Of a stretch of 64,000 nucleotides of DNA, positions 10,222 to 21,597 are shown one piece after another. The notes under the pieces are model-generated. The model saw only the letters and a list, made by a program, of their open reading frames with translations, had not been told where the DNA came from and did no database searches. Source of the DNA: Armigeres subalbatus (Eukaryota; Arthropoda; Insecta; Diptera; Culicidae); the NCBI RefSeq assembly GCF_024139115.2, contig NC_085141.1:71155481-71219480 (forward strand), read 5' to 3'. Both the position numbers and the translations under genes were made by a program. Within the stretch, counting starts at the first letter, position 1, and every line of letters begins with the position of its first letter.

Positions 10222-10464
10222 TGTCGTGACCCGGACGAGGTTTCCAAGCTCGACCGTTCGTCGCAACAATACTCAGCAAACTGAACTCTGTTATCGATTC
10301 GTTCCAACACGAACGAAAAACCGAAAACACCTTTGCGTTACCATGGAGCACAAGATAACACTATACACGCTGATCAAAATGAATCAATAAATGAGTTATC
10401 GTTACAAGGAAATAATCTCAGTGGTATTTTGCAATAACTCCTCATTCTAATCTTATTCACTACA
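10222..10464 (-). repeat. 3' LTR of the satellite-bearing element
   Basis: It runs from TGTCGTGACC to CACTACA on the plus strand and is nearly identical to 13,070-13,311. The few differences include a 1-base indel (TTCGTCGC against TTCGCGC). High LTR identity implies a fairly recent insertion. Confidence 0.9.
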
Positions 10465-10483
10465 TTCTTTCCCTCCTCTACTC
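10465..10483 (-). promoter_or_regulatory. Polypurine tract of the LTR element
   Basis: On the minus strand the bases directly before the 3' LTR read GAGTAGAGGAGGGAAAGAA. All but one are purines, as expected for the plus-strand primer of reverse transcription. Confidence 0.75.
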
Positions 10484-10619
10484 TGGAGACACATTTGAAA
10501 CTTAAAATACCTATGTAGCTTGAAGAATTATCATTATTGATTCCTTTTGAACCAATATTGAATTGCCCACTTTTCAAGAATTAAGAAAAATATGCGAACG
10601 ACTTTATATAATCCTAACC

Positions 10620-12375
10620 TAATTCAAATTGTATTCAAAGCCAAGACCAATCCAAATCAAATCTAAATACAATCCAAATTCAATTTAATTTCAATCTGAA
10701 TCTAATCCAAATTCAATCCAAATCCCATCCAAATTCAATTTAGATTTGTTCGCGTCAAATTCAAATTAAATCCATAATCAATCCGACTCCAATCCAAATC
10801 CAATAAAAATCAATCCAGATTCAATTTTAATCCAATCCAAAACCAATCAAAATCCAAAACCAGTCCTAAAACAATCCAAATCTAATCCATATCCAATCTA
10901 AATTCAAACCAAATCCAATCTAAATTCAATCCAAATGTAATCCAAAGCCAATCCAAATCCATTCCAAATTTAATGCAACTCCAATCTAAATCCTACTCAA
11001 AACCAACCGAAATGAATACAACCCAAATCTAATCCGAAATAAATCCAAACAATCCAAATCCAATCCGAATCTAATCCAAATACAATCCAAATCTGTTCCG
11101 AATTCCAACCAAATACTATTCGAATCCAAATCCACTCACAATTCAATCCAAATTTAATCCAAATCCAATTCACAACCAATCTCAGTTTGAATTCAATCCA
11201 AATCCGATCCGAACCCATTTGATATCTAATTCCGTACCTAAATTCAATCCAAAATCAAATCAAATCCAATTTCTAACCTATATGAATCAAAATCCATTCC
11301 AAATCAACTCATAATCTAATCCCAATTCAATTCAATTTTAATCCATATTTAAATTCAAATCCAATCCCAATCCGATCAAAAACCATTTGATATCTAATTC
11401 CGAACCAGTCTAAATCCAAATCCAAAACCAAATCAGATCAAATTTCCAACCAATATGAATCCAAATCCAAACCATATTCATTCCAAATCCGATCCGAATC
11501 CATTCCAAATCCACTCATAATCCAATCCCAATTCAATCCAATTTTAATCCAAATCTAATTCAGAACCAATCTAAATCCAATCCAAATCCGATCCTAAAAC
11601 AATCCAAATTCAATCCGAATCCAACCCAAATCCAATCTAAAAACAAATCAAATCCAGTTCCGAACCAATCTAAATTCAAATCCAATCCAAATCCGATCCG
11701 AAACCATTTGATATCCAATTCCGAACCAATCTGAATCTAATCCAAATACAATCCAAATCTGTTCCGAATTCCAACCAAATACGATTCGAATCCAAATCCA
11801 ATTCAATTCAATCCAAATTTAATCCAAATCCAATTCACAACCAATCTAACCACCATTTGAACCATTTGAAACCATGAAACCATTTGATATCCAATTCCGT
11901 ACCTAAATTCAATCAAAAATCAAATCAAATCCAATTTCTAACTTATATGAATCAAAATCCATTCCTAATCAACTAATAATTCAATCCCAATTCAATTCAA
12001 TTTTAATCCATATCTAAATTCAAATCCAATCCAAATCTGATCCGAAACCATTTGATATCCAATTCCGAACCAGTCTAAATCCAAATCCAAAACAAAATCA
12101 AATCGAATTTCTTACCAATATTAATCCAAATCCAATCCATATTCAATCCAAATCCGATCTTAATCCATTCCAAATCCACTCATAATCCAATCCCAATTCA
12201 ATCCAATTTCAATCCAAATGTAATTCAGAATCAATCTAAATCCAATCCAAATCCGATCCTCAAACAATCCAAATTCAATCCGAATTCAACCCAAATCAAA
12301 TACAAAAACAAATCTAATCCAATTCCGAACCAATCTAAATTCAAATCCAATCAAAATCCAATTTAAATCCAAATT
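10620..12375. repeat. Degenerate AATCCA satellite with a 665-bp higher-order duplication
   Basis: About 1.75 kb of diverged AATCCA / AAATCC units. Landmark phrases recur at one larger distance: ATTTGATAT at 11,217 and 11,882, the same at 11,385 and 12,050, and GAATCTAATCC at 11,067 and 11,733. This shows a tandem duplication of about 665 bp. A minus-strand reading frame rich in Trp-Ile (10,997-11,218) is a by-product of the repeat, not a gene. Confidence 0.92.
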
Positions 12376-12509
12376 CTTATTTTAGTTTTATTTTCATCTG
12401 ATCAATTATTATTTCTGTCATTTTTTGCTTTCATTCCAACGTCTTTTTGGTTTTCGTTTAACAAACTCTCTTGCCTATTAGTTTCATTTATCTCATTGTG
12501 TTTTTTTTT

Positions 12510-12925
12510 GTCCCCCGGACTACTCCACTGACTTTCTGCCAGGGAGCCTACCGGGGACGCTAGCATTCACCTGTATTTTTCTATTGTATTTTTTTAATGT
12601 TTCTTTGCCACTTTTATGTTTTGTGCCTTTTATTTTGCACCTTTTCTTTGCTACCCGGCCTACTCCTCTGCCCTTCCGTCAGGGAGCCTACCGGGAGCGC
12701 TAGCATTCTTTTGTTTTTTTTTCTTTCGTGCCATTTGTTTTGCACCTTTTCTTTGCCACCCGGCCTACTCCTCTGCCCTTCCGTCAGGGAGCCTACCGGG
12801 AGCGCTAGCATTCTGTTGTTTTTTTTTCTTTCGTGCCTTTTGTTTTGCACCTTTTTTTTTGCCACCCGGCCTACTCCTCTGCCCTTCCGTCAGGGAGCCT
12901 ACCGGGGACATTAACATTCTCAAGG
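12510..12925. repeat. About 106-bp minisatellite, three good units and one diverged
   Basis: The phrase ACCCGGCCTACTCCTCTGCC recurs near 12,653, 12,758 and 12,864, giving periods of 105-106 bp. A diverged unit lies near 12,512. Each unit also has CAGGGAGCCTACCGGG and a T-rich linker. Long overlapping frames here are repeat artefacts. It lies inside the LTR element. Confidence 0.9.
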
Positions 12926-13056
12926 ATTTTTTTTATCTTGTCTTCCATTTTCTATTTTTTCTTAAATACACTTAATTTACCTGATTCCTATGACACCGAT
13001 TTCAACAAAAGTAGGCAGGGAGCTCGACCAACTAAAAAAAACTGAATTGAATTCTA

Positions 13057-13068
13057 CCGACTGCGCCA
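13057..13068 (-). promoter_or_regulatory. tRNA-Ser primer binding site
   Basis: On the minus strand TGGCGCAGTCGG follows the 5' LTR after one base. It is complementary to the usual 3' end of insect tRNA-Ser (CGACTGCGCCA), the primer used by several gypsy-type elements. It fixes the orientation of the element. Confidence 0.78.
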
Positions 13069-13069
13069 T

Positions 13070-13311
13070 TGTCGTGACCCGGACGAGGTTTTCAAGCTCG
13101 ACCGTTCGCGCAACAATACTCAGCAAACTGAACTCTGTTATCGATTCGTTCCAACACGAACGAAAAACCGAAAACACCTTTGCGTTACCATGGAGCACAA
13201 GATAACACTATACACGCTGATCAAAATGAATCAATAAATGAGTTATCGTTACAAGGAAATAATCTCAGTGGTATTTTGCAATAACTCCTCATTCTAATCT
13301 TATTCACTACA
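13070..13311 (-). repeat. 5' LTR of the satellite-bearing element
   Basis: Partner of 10,222-10,464. It begins TG, ends CA, and the following ATTTG matches the duplication before the other LTR. Confidence 0.9.
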
Positions 13312-13316
13312 ATTTG

Positions 13317-13851
13317 TACAAGGATATTAACATCCATTTTTGGTAGCATCATTTTGCTTTATATTTTCATAGCCTTTCTTTAGAAATAAGTTCCTACTCT
13401 AGGTATCATATCGCTTCCATAACACACTTCAAGTTTTTACCGATTTCGTTGCCAGGATTGAAGCAGAGGCGACATTTCAATTGATAATGTATCCATCTTT
13501 TTTTTTCAAAATCTTAGAATCGAAATTGCACCACATTTTTTCCTGAAATTAGAAAATTGATGTTCCTCCATAAATTAGACCTGTGCGCCGCCGCCGCCTA
13601 TATGTGCAAAAAGATGATAATTTTCAGCACCAGTATTAATTTTATTGAGTTTTTGGACTACGGATCACCCAGTAATTTCAACAGCAAAATCGTCATTACT
13701 GAGAGTTCGGTATAAACGAAAAAGTCAAATAAATATGAACATAACTGAGTTAGTCAGTAAATGAGGAATTGTTTTTTTGGAAACCTATTTTACTGACTAG
13801 ACAGTATATTCAATCAATGTTCATTTGCATAAATTAAAAGTAAAAGTAGAG
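13317..13851. other. Unannotated stretch
   Basis: AT-rich spacer with a short run of GCC repeats near 13,590. No gene or element is supported. Confidence 0.4.
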
Positions 13852-13853
13852 TA

Positions 13854-14043
13854 CACCCAGGTTTTTTTTACACGGTTTGGTTTCAGTCGTTTAAGACCTT
13901 CAACGTTAATGATACAATGAGTTAACCCCACGAAAAAATTCACAAAAAATCAAAGAAAATTCAGGGGGTATTTAAGAAGCTGTGAACGTTCAGGTTAACC
14001 GAGAAATTAATGAATTCCAACCGTGTAAAAAAAAACCTGGGTG
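13854..14043. mobile_element. 190-bp MITE with TA target duplication
   Basis: The ends CACCCAGGTTTTTTTTACAC and the inverted partner GTGTAAAAAAAAACCTGGGT are flanked by TA at 13,852-13,853 and 14,044-14,045. Short size, TA duplication and long ends fit the Tc1/mariner group. There is no ORF. Confidence 0.85.
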
Positions 14044-14045
14044 TA

Positions 14046-14822
14046 ATAAAGACTCTCAGTTTTTGATTGAGAGAGATTGAATGAAAAGAAAATCTCTCAC
14101 TTATTATCATCATCACTTACGATATGTAGCATAATATGAAAGATGTTTAGTACGGTAACTCAGGAAGCTTTGGCTATACTCCATGATAATTTCTTTTGAA
14201 AATTTGCAAAGGCAGAGGGCATCAATGCATTTCAACTTGTTTTACACAGCTATGCGATCTGTGGCTGAGTTTTGCAAAACACAAAAAAGTTTACTTTTGG
14301 AAACGCAGGTTCAACCAGCACGACGGAAACAATTTACAAAATATTTTTTAGCTCAACGGGTAAGACATAAGCAACAAAACAAGAGCGAGAAGCTCTACAA
14401 CCGCGTTTAGTATTTTCGAAAGGCTGGTCGGCAAATTTTTTTTTTACCGGTGGCGCTGTATAAATTTCTATCGACTTTTTGTGCCGTTCAGCATTTTATG
14501 AATTTCATGATTCATTCAGCAAAAATAAATAAAAGTCAAAATAATCAACAGAATTTGTTACCGAGACTCGGGAATTTATTATTGACAAACGTTGTTGGTC
14601 TAGGTACTAACAAACTGGAATTGCAGTAAAAAAGAAATTTTCCAGTTGAAACTTGGCATACAAAATACCGAACATTGAAATGCTGGTTCCATTTTTCAAA
14701 TCAAAATCTTCCCCATAATGTACATTTTCACATCTGAGTTTCAGAACATTGTAAATTAAGAACACGAAGTGCCCATTCCGCTCGAGCTCATTACGCTATG
14801 AAACTCCCTAACCCTCTTGATC
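14046..14822. other. Unannotated stretch
   Basis: It contains one unremarkable 75-codon frame on the plus strand (14,183-14,410) with no domain I recognise. No other feature is supported. Confidence 0.35.
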
Positions 14823-14826
14823 TTAA

Positions 14827-14942
14827 CCTTCCGGGACTCGCTTCATCCTGGACCGCTTACGCAGTCCCGCCTGTGTTGTGAACGAGAAGCGTGCTTTTTT
14901 CGAACCTGTTGGACTTTTTACAACGGCGCGAGTCCCCGAAGG
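14827..14942. mobile_element. piggyBac-type MITE (116 bp, TTAA duplication)
   Basis: The ends CCTTCCGGGACTCGC and GCGAGTCCCCGAAGG are inverted repeats of each other with one mismatch. TTAA flanks both sides (14,823-14,826 and 14,943-14,946), the specific target of piggyBac transposases. Confidence 0.85.
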
Positions 14943-15222
14943 TTAATAACCCATTTTTAACAATAATAGGTCCAAACCTGCTAAAACCATTATTTTTCCT
15001 TCAAAAACTTGTAAAAATATTTGAAAAACACGAAAAAAAAATCTGTTAGTACATACCTATCAGAAAACAATTCTCGGATAATTCGAGTAAAAAAATCGAA
15101 AGGAAGGGACAAAAGTTAAAAATAATGTTTGTATCGAACTTGTTGCTTTAAGTGAAAGAATTAAATTATATTTTTCACATTGTTTTAGAAATTTAGATTT
15201 TACGTTCTTAACGTTTTTACTG

Positions 15223-15523
15223 GGGGGCCTCCTTAGCCGTGCGGTAAGATGCGCGGCTACAAAGCAAGACCATGCTGAGGGTGGCTTGGTTCGATTCCCG
15301 GTGCCGGTCCAGGCAATTTTCGGATTGGAAATTGTCTCGACTTCCCTGGGCATAAAAGTATCATCGTGCTAGCCTCATGATATACGAATGCAAAAATGGT
15401 AACTTGGCTTAGAAACCTCGCAGTTAATAACTGTGGAAGTGCTTAATGAACACTAAGCTGCGAGGCGGCTCTGTCCCAGTGTGGGGATGTAATGCCGATA
15501 AGAAGAAGAAGAAGAAGAAGAAG
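15223..15523 (+). mobile_element. Feilai-type tRNA-derived SINE
   Basis: The head reads GGGGGCCTCCTTAGCCGTGC with an RNA polymerase III A box near 15,234-15,245 and the B box GGTTCGATTCC at 15,288-15,298. The tail is an AAG repeat. A perfect 13-bp duplication, AACGTTTTTACTG, flanks it at 15,210-15,222 and 15,524-15,536. From memory of the family it matches Feilai SINEs of Aedes mosquitoes, which is the main basis for naming the host genus. Confidence 0.88.
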
Positions 15524-15569
15524 AACGTTTTTACTGATTTTGAAGGTTGCTATAAAATGATCATCTCTT

Positions 15570-16150
15570 TAAGACAGGGCACAGACCGATATGCGCCAAT
15601 TACCGAGGAATAACCCTCCTTAAGGATGTAATCGATTATTTAGTAATTTGCGTTCGATCATTTAGTAGTTTGCCAATAATTCATTCCAGAAGCTGAATTT
15701 TAAAATGTGTTGTATGGTGGACTCTTAGTGCGAAGGTTTTTCATCAACTCTGCCTAATGGTTTGTTGCTCGAATTCAAATAATAACGGAGTTATACCGCT
15801 AGTTGCAGTAGCTTAAACTAAATGATTGGAATTTTGTAATCATTCAGTCTAAGTTACTGATACTATAGCTATAACTCCGTTACTAGTAGAATTCAAACAA
15901 CGAACCATTTGGCAGAGTTGTAAAAAAACCTTCACACTAGGAGTCCACTATACAACACATTTTGAAATTCAGCTTCTGAAATGAGTTATTGACAAACTAC
16001 TAAATAATCGAACGCAAATTACTAAATGATCGATAGCATCCTTGATTCCGCGTACAAAATTATGTCCAAAATTCTGTTCAACAGATGGAAACCGCTTGAA
16101 AAGTCCATCGTCGGCGAATACTAGACAGGGTTCCATGAGAGCCGAACAAC
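15570..16150 (+). pseudogene. LINE reverse-transcriptase remnant split by a foldback element
   Basis: Before the inserted element the plus strand encodes CANYRGITLL. Directly after it the sequence continues DSAYKIMSKILFNRWKPL and then, after one stop, a TGFHE-type motif. Together these form the fingers region of a non-LTR reverse transcriptase. The clade is uncertain and is not that of the other LINEs here. Only about 150 bases of the original coding sequence remain readable. Confidence 0.7.
15622..16044. mobile_element. Foldback MITE, about 420 bp, with arms of roughly 200 bp
   Basis: The left half from AAGGATGTAATCG is matched, inverted, by the right half ending CGATAGCATCCTT, with a short centre near 15,830. 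It interrupts a LINE reverse-transcriptase frame exactly between ...GITLL and DSAYK. TCCTT occurs at both edges and could be a short target duplication, but it overlaps the inverted ends, so the exact boundary is ambiguous. Confidence 0.8.
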
Positions 16151-17342
16151 GACGGCTTACTGGTAATACTTGCTGGAAACAGAAGTATATTACGGACTTA
16201 TAGGATATTTTTTTCCAATAACATGCTCGTATATTAATAATGGCATTCGCAAAAGAACAATTTCGGCATCATTTGTGTCCTTTTTGCTTTTTCATGCTGT
16301 TAGCTAAAACAAATCCCAAATCCCAACTAGCATCGCACCTAGTTCGCACTTAAATTGAAAGCTACTCAGGAAGAATTTTGCTTTCAAATTTTAAAGAAAT
16401 TGCTTCTTCCCACGTCAATAGTTTGAAGATTTTAAAAAGTATCAAACTATAGAAGTTTTCTAAACTACAGGAAATTTCGCTGCAATAAGAAAAAGTATAC
16501 ATAATGTTAAATAACTAGTTGATGGGCTTCAATGTACAGTGCACATAATTAAGCAAGCGCGCTCAACGTCCCGCGTGTAGTCATGCAAAGAAAACAGAAA
16601 GACACTCACGCTCTAAAGGCAAATAGTTGTCACGATTCGTTGTAGGTAGAACGGCTAGAGTAACTCATTTCTCAGAGCAAGACTCAATCTTGCAATATTT
16701 TGTTATGTGCGAGTGTCCAAGGTAATAACACTCAATCGTGAAAGATGGGAACTCAATGTTGTTCGTAAATTGTACAGATCGCGATCTGTACAGTTTAGGA
16801 TAAACGTCGAATTGGATCATGTTCGTCCGATTTCCATCGCTGGTGAAAACCATTTAAAAGAAATTCTCTCGATCGGCACCAAGCGAAAATAATCTCCTAA
16901 AAATATGGCATTGTGTAGTTGAAACCGCTTTTGTTAAATGGTAGGAAGAACTATATTCACTGGTTATGGAAACCCTAGAAAGGGTGACTAATTTGTCTAT
17001 CCATCATTTATTCAAAATAGCGTCCAATGTTTTTGTTCTTATTTCGGTAAATTAATTAATTTATCTAAAGCTTTGAAGGTATCTACTTGCTATTATTCGA
17101 CATATGATATACAAACAAAAAAAGGCTCGAAAAAAATTAGCTAATTGCAAGTTTTTGTCTGGAAAAGTTAAATGCCGATAAATTAGCACTTACTACATAC
17201 GTGCCAATGGTCCAAAATAAGTAGTTAAATGAGGGTATATATGATCTTGAGTAGAATGGCATTGGCGTTTCACCATCCTGTGGAAACCATTTGTATTCAT
17301 TCAGCATTGTTAAGTCCGTGGTGCGCTGAATATCGAAGCTTC
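16151..17342. other. Unannotated stretch
   Basis: AT-rich DNA. A small palindrome, CAGATCGCGATCTG (about 16,775-16,788), lies between two short overlapping frames on opposite strands. I see no gene. Confidence 0.35.
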
Positions 17343-17356
17343 AGATATTGTTGAAA

Positions 17357-17391
17357 TCAGACCGCATCGTGCTTTCGTGCTGTGCGGTTCT
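17357..17391 (+). promoter_or_regulatory. Internal promoter of the Juan-like LINE
   Basis: The element begins at TCAGAC with A at 17,359. GGTTC lies at +28 to +32 (17,386-17,390), matching the downstream promoter element pattern RGWYV at its required distance. No TATA box is needed in this class. Confidence 0.6.
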
Positions 17392-17624
17392 TTCTCTCTT
17401 TGCTGAAGGAAGTTTTTAATACTACCCGAAGCTATTTTAATTTCAACGGTGCTTCTTAGCGCTATTTGTACCCACTGATCCCGTTACGATCTTTGCAAGG
17501 GCCCGTGCCTTCGTTTTACGTTGGACCCGTTTGCGGAAGTAAAATTCCGACAAGCGGTGGTAATCCTACAGGGACACCGTTCTGGGAAAAAACCTCTTAG
17601 AAGGTCACGTCTCCACGCTCAGCC

Positions 17625-18972
17625 ATGGGCATTAATAAAAACAAGAGGAAGGGGGAGTCTCTGAATTCTCCACTTCCTTCAAAGAAACAAGGTTTCAAGA
17701 CCGTCCTGCCAAAGCGCGGAAAAAATAGAAGGAAGCTGGAGAATTCAGATATTCCTTCTAACTCTAATATCAGAAATAATTCTTCTCCAATCGAACTGAG
17801 CAATCAGTTCGATTTGATTAATGATGAAATTGAGCAAATCGAATATACCTCTAGCCCAGGTGATTCGATTCATGCGAAAAAGCAAAGGATTCCGCCAATT
17901 GTGGTATCTGTTGCCGAGTTTTCTGGCTTCCGGAATGAGATTTTGAGTAACCTCCAGGGGATCAAGGTTTCATTTCAGATTGCTAGGAAGGGTGACTGCC
18001 GCGTTTTGCCGGGATCCTTTGACGATCGCAAACGTCTTCTTCACTATTTAACTGAGAAGCGCCATAAATTCTTCACATACGACGACAAAACTGAGCGATT
18101 GTTCAAAGTCGTCTTAAAAGGTCTCCCCAGTGATGATAAATCACTGGATGAGATTAAAATTGAAATTTCTCAATTACTTGGATTTTCACCAGTCCAAGTA
18201 ATTAAGATGAAAAAGAAATCCCACTCTGGTACTTCCCAGAGGGGCATTTCTCAAGAATTTTATTTAGTTCATTTTAACAAAAGTGAACTAAATAATATGA
18301 AAAATTTGGAAAAGGCCTGTATTATGTCCCATGTCCGTGTTACATGGGAACATTTCCGCAGGCCTGGGGGAAATTTCCAAAACCCCACCCAGTGCCGTAA
18401 GTGCCAAAAGTGGGGTCATGGAACCAAACATTGTCACATGGATGGCTAAATGCATGATTTGTGGTGGAACCTCTCACGCCAAGGACGCATGTCCTGTGAG
18501 AGAAGATTCCAATAAATTTAAATGCGCAAATTGTGGGGGCAATCATAAATCCAATTTCTGGGAATGCCCTTCACGCAAAAAAGTTTTGAATTCCCGTGCA
18601 AAATTGATGACGGGAAATTCCAATCGGATCCCAGATTCGACGGGTAGAAATTTTTCAAACGCTCAAACTTCGAAACTAGTTACCGGTCGAGCAATTCATA
18701 CCCACCACAATTCACAAACAAATTTTGCCGCTCGTCAACGACAAAATTTCTCTTCTCAAAATGAGGTTTATACTCATGTCCCAACGGAAAATAATGGCCA
18801 TGTTGCCGATTCAGGTAGCATGACTGCTTCCGACTTTGATTTTTTAACTGAACAATTGCATCACATGATTGATGCAATGTTCAAAGCAAATACCATACCA
18901 GAAGCTGTTCAGGTTGGTATAAAGTACACACAAAAAATTGTTATCGGACTCCGTTTTAATGGATCTAAATAA
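17625..18972 (+). pseudogene. Juan-like LINE ORF1, one frameshift
   Basis: The ATG at 17,625 opens a Lys-rich N-terminus (MGINKNKRKGESLNSP). A Gag-like core follows, then three zinc knuckles: CRKCQKWGHGTKHC, CMICGGTSHAKDAC and a third starting CANCGGNH. The first knuckle and the next two are in different frames because of a one-base change near 18,440-18,447. The end overlaps the ORF2 start by 14 bases. The protein would bind element RNA. Confidence 0.88.
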
Positions 18973-21347
18973 TTGTGTGAAAGTTCTAAATTGGAATGCC
19001 CGCTCTCTAAAGGGTAAGGAAGATGAATTATTCAACTTCCTTTCAGTTCATAATGTGCATATTGCCATTATAACTGAAACGTATTTAAAACCAGGACTCT
19101 CCATTAAAAGAGATCCAAATTATTTTATCTACAGAAATGATCGTCTTGACAGCGCCTGTGGTGGGGTCGCCATCGTCATTTATAGACGTATCAAACATAA
19201 ATTATTTTCTTCGTTTGAAACCAAAGTTTTTGAAACCTTGGGAGTTTCTGTTGAAACCAATTTTGGTCAATTTTTCTTCATTGCAGCCTATTTGCCTTTT
19301 CAATGCAATGGGCAGCAAAAGAATTTGTTGAAAGCTGATCTTCAAATTCTGTCTCGCAACAAATCAAAATTCTTCGTAATTGGTGACTTCAATGCCAAAC
19401 ACCGTTCATGAAATAATGCTCAAAGCAATTCCAATGGTAAAATTTTATTTGAAGATTGTTCTGCGGGATATTATACTATTCAATATCCCAATGGACCAAC
19501 TTGTTTTTCTTCCAGTCGAAATCCTTCTACAATTGATTTAGTTTTAACGGATTCAAGTCAGCTGTGTGGCCAATTGGTAACTCATGCTGACTTTGACTCT
19601 GATCACCTTCCTGTGACATTTGAAATCTCACAAGAAGCCATTTATAATCCAATCAGCTCTACTTTCAATTATCATATAGCTGATTGGGATTTATATAAAA
19701 CGTATATCGATAGGAATTTTGATGTTGATATTCCTCTCGATACCAAAAGTGATATTGATAATGCTCTCGTATCTTTGACAAATTTAATTGTCGAAGCCAG
19801 AGGCATTGCAATTCCTAAATGTGAAATTAAATTCACCTCCATTATTATTGACGACGATCTTCAGCTATTGATCCGTCTTAAAAATGTGAGGCGAAGGCAA
19901 TACCAAAGAACTCGCGATCCCGCGTTGAAAGTTATTTGGCGAGATTTGCAAAATGAAATTAAAAAACGTTTCGCTATTCTGAGAAATACCAACTTTGAGA
20001 ATAATGTCTCGAAGTTGGATCCCAGTTCGAAACCCTTTTGGAAATTAACAAAAATTCTTAAAAAACCTCAAAAGCCAATTCCAGCGCTTAAAGAGGGAAA
20101 TAAAATTTTATTAACAAATGGCGAAAAGACAAATTTTTCAATTGGCATACTTCCCAGATAAATGGAAAAACGCCAAAGTTGTTCCAATTTTGAAGCCGGA
20201 CAAAAATCCAGCTGAGGCTTCTTGTTATCGCCCAATCAGTTTGCTTTCTTCAATGAGCAAACTGTTTGAAAAGATTATTTTAAATAGAATGATGGTTCAT
20301 ATTAATGACAATTCTATTTTTGCTGATGAGCAATTTGGTTTTCGCCATGGGCATTCAACCACTCATCAGTTATTAAGAGTTACGAACTTAATTCGGCTCA
20401 ACAAATCTGAAGGATATTCGACTGGAGTTGCTCTTCTTGATATAGAGAAAGAATTGGACAGTGTTTGGCATGAAGGTTTGATTGTAAAATTGATGAATTT
20501 TAATTTTCCTCTGTACATTATTAAACTGATCCAAAATTATTTATCAGATCGCTCACTGCAGGTAAACTATCAGAATTCTAAATCTGATAGATTATCTGTA
20601 AGAGCTGGTGTTCCCCAAGGCAGCATACTGGGGCCTATTTTGTATAACATTTTTACTTCTGAATTACCTGATTTACCACCAGGGTGTCAAAAATCTTTAT
20701 TTGCAGATGACACAGGTCTCTCAGCCAAAGGGCGTAGCCTTCGTGTCATTTGTAGTAGATTGCAAAAAAGTTTGGATATTTTCTCCACTTACTTGCAAAA
20801 ATGGAAAATTTCCCCGAATGCTTCCAAAACTCAGCTTATAATTTTCCCGCATAAGCCGAGAGCTTCTTATTTGAAACCTTCTAGCAGACATATTGTCACT
20901 ATGAATGGGGTTCCAATTAATTGGTCTAGCGAAGCTAAATATTTAGGACTTCTGCTAGATCAAAAATTAACTTTTAAAAATCACATTGAAGGCTTTCAAG
21001 CCAAATGTAACAAATATATTAAGTGTCTATATCCACTTATAAACAGAAAATCAAAACTTTGTCTTATAAACAAACTTTTGATCTACAAACAAATTTTTAA
21101 ACCTGCCATGTTGTATGCTGTGCCAATATGGACTAGTTGCTGCAATACCAGAAAGAAGGCACTTCAGAGGATTCAAAATAAAATTCTGAAAATGATTCTG
21201 AAGTTGCCTCCGTGGTATAGTACCAATGAACTTCATAGAATTTCTAATATTGAGACATTGCAACAAATGTCCAACAAAATAATTTCCAATTTTAGACAAA
21301 AATCGTTGCAATCTTCTATTGCAACGATTAACTCCTTGTACCCTTAG
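18959..21347 (+). pseudogene. Juan-like LINE ORF2, nonsense change and internal deletion
   Basis: The endonuclease part shows VLNWNARSLKGKEDEL and AIITETYLKPG. A TGA at about 19,409-19,411 replaces an expected Trp after FNAKHRS. Near 20,125 the frame shifts and jumps from NGEKTNF to QLAYFPDKWKNAK. By comparison with the other LINE family, about 100 codons upstream of the reverse-transcriptase core are missing. The rest is readable: YRPISLLSSMSKLFEK, AGVPQGSILGP, LFADDTG and the C-terminal region to 21,347. Confidence 0.88.
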
Positions 21348-21597
21348 TATAAAATAGGTTAAGATTAGTTTAAGTTGAAAACATTGTAGTTCCTACATGG
21401 TTCAATTCAACCAGAGGAAAAATTCTAACTGCCAGAGGCAATTGAATTGAAATGTATTAATAATAACTAAAACTATAACATAGCAAATAAGGATGATAGT
21501 GTTAAGAAAACACGGAACACCTAGTCTAAGAGATGAATGCATGTATTAGATAATTAGCAAATAAAATTAGTTAAAAAAAAAAAGATATTGTTGAAAT

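Larger units (their letters stand above)
10222..13311 (-). mobile_element. Non-autonomous LTR retrotransposon with satellite body
   Basis: Direct repeats of 242-243 bp beginning TG and ending CA bound a 2.6-kb interior. They are flanked by a perfect 5-bp duplication, ATTTG, at 10,217-10,221 and 13,312-13,316. Read on the minus strand, the right LTR is followed by TGGCGCAGTCGG, complementary to the 3' end of tRNA-Ser, and the left LTR is preceded by a purine tract. There is no gag, protease, reverse transcriptase or integrase. The interior is a degenerate AATCCA satellite plus a minisatellite. It resembles TRIM/LARD elements and would need proteins from an autonomous relative. Confidence 0.88.
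17358..21583 (+). mobile_element. Jockey-clade LINE, Juan-like, with intact 5' end
   Basis: This is a second, different non-LTR retrotransposon. A 14-bp duplication, GATATTGTTGAAAT, flanks it (17,344-17,357 and 21,584-21,597). It ends in a poly(A) tract and has two overlapping ORFs. ORF1 has zinc knuckles; ORF2 has endonuclease and reverse transcriptase. The ORF order and motifs resemble the Juan family of mosquitoes, but the name is not certain. A nonsense change, a frameshift and an internal deletion make it inactive. Confidence 0.9.

Noticed and set aside
10997..11218. Trp/Ile-rich 73-codon frame on the minus strand
   Set aside because: It is the translation of the AATCCA satellite; any frame of that repeat gives such a pattern.
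12597..13045. Overlapping frames of 70-119 codons in several phases on the plus strand
   Set aside because: The frames repeat every 105-106 bp with the minisatellite and have no independent support.
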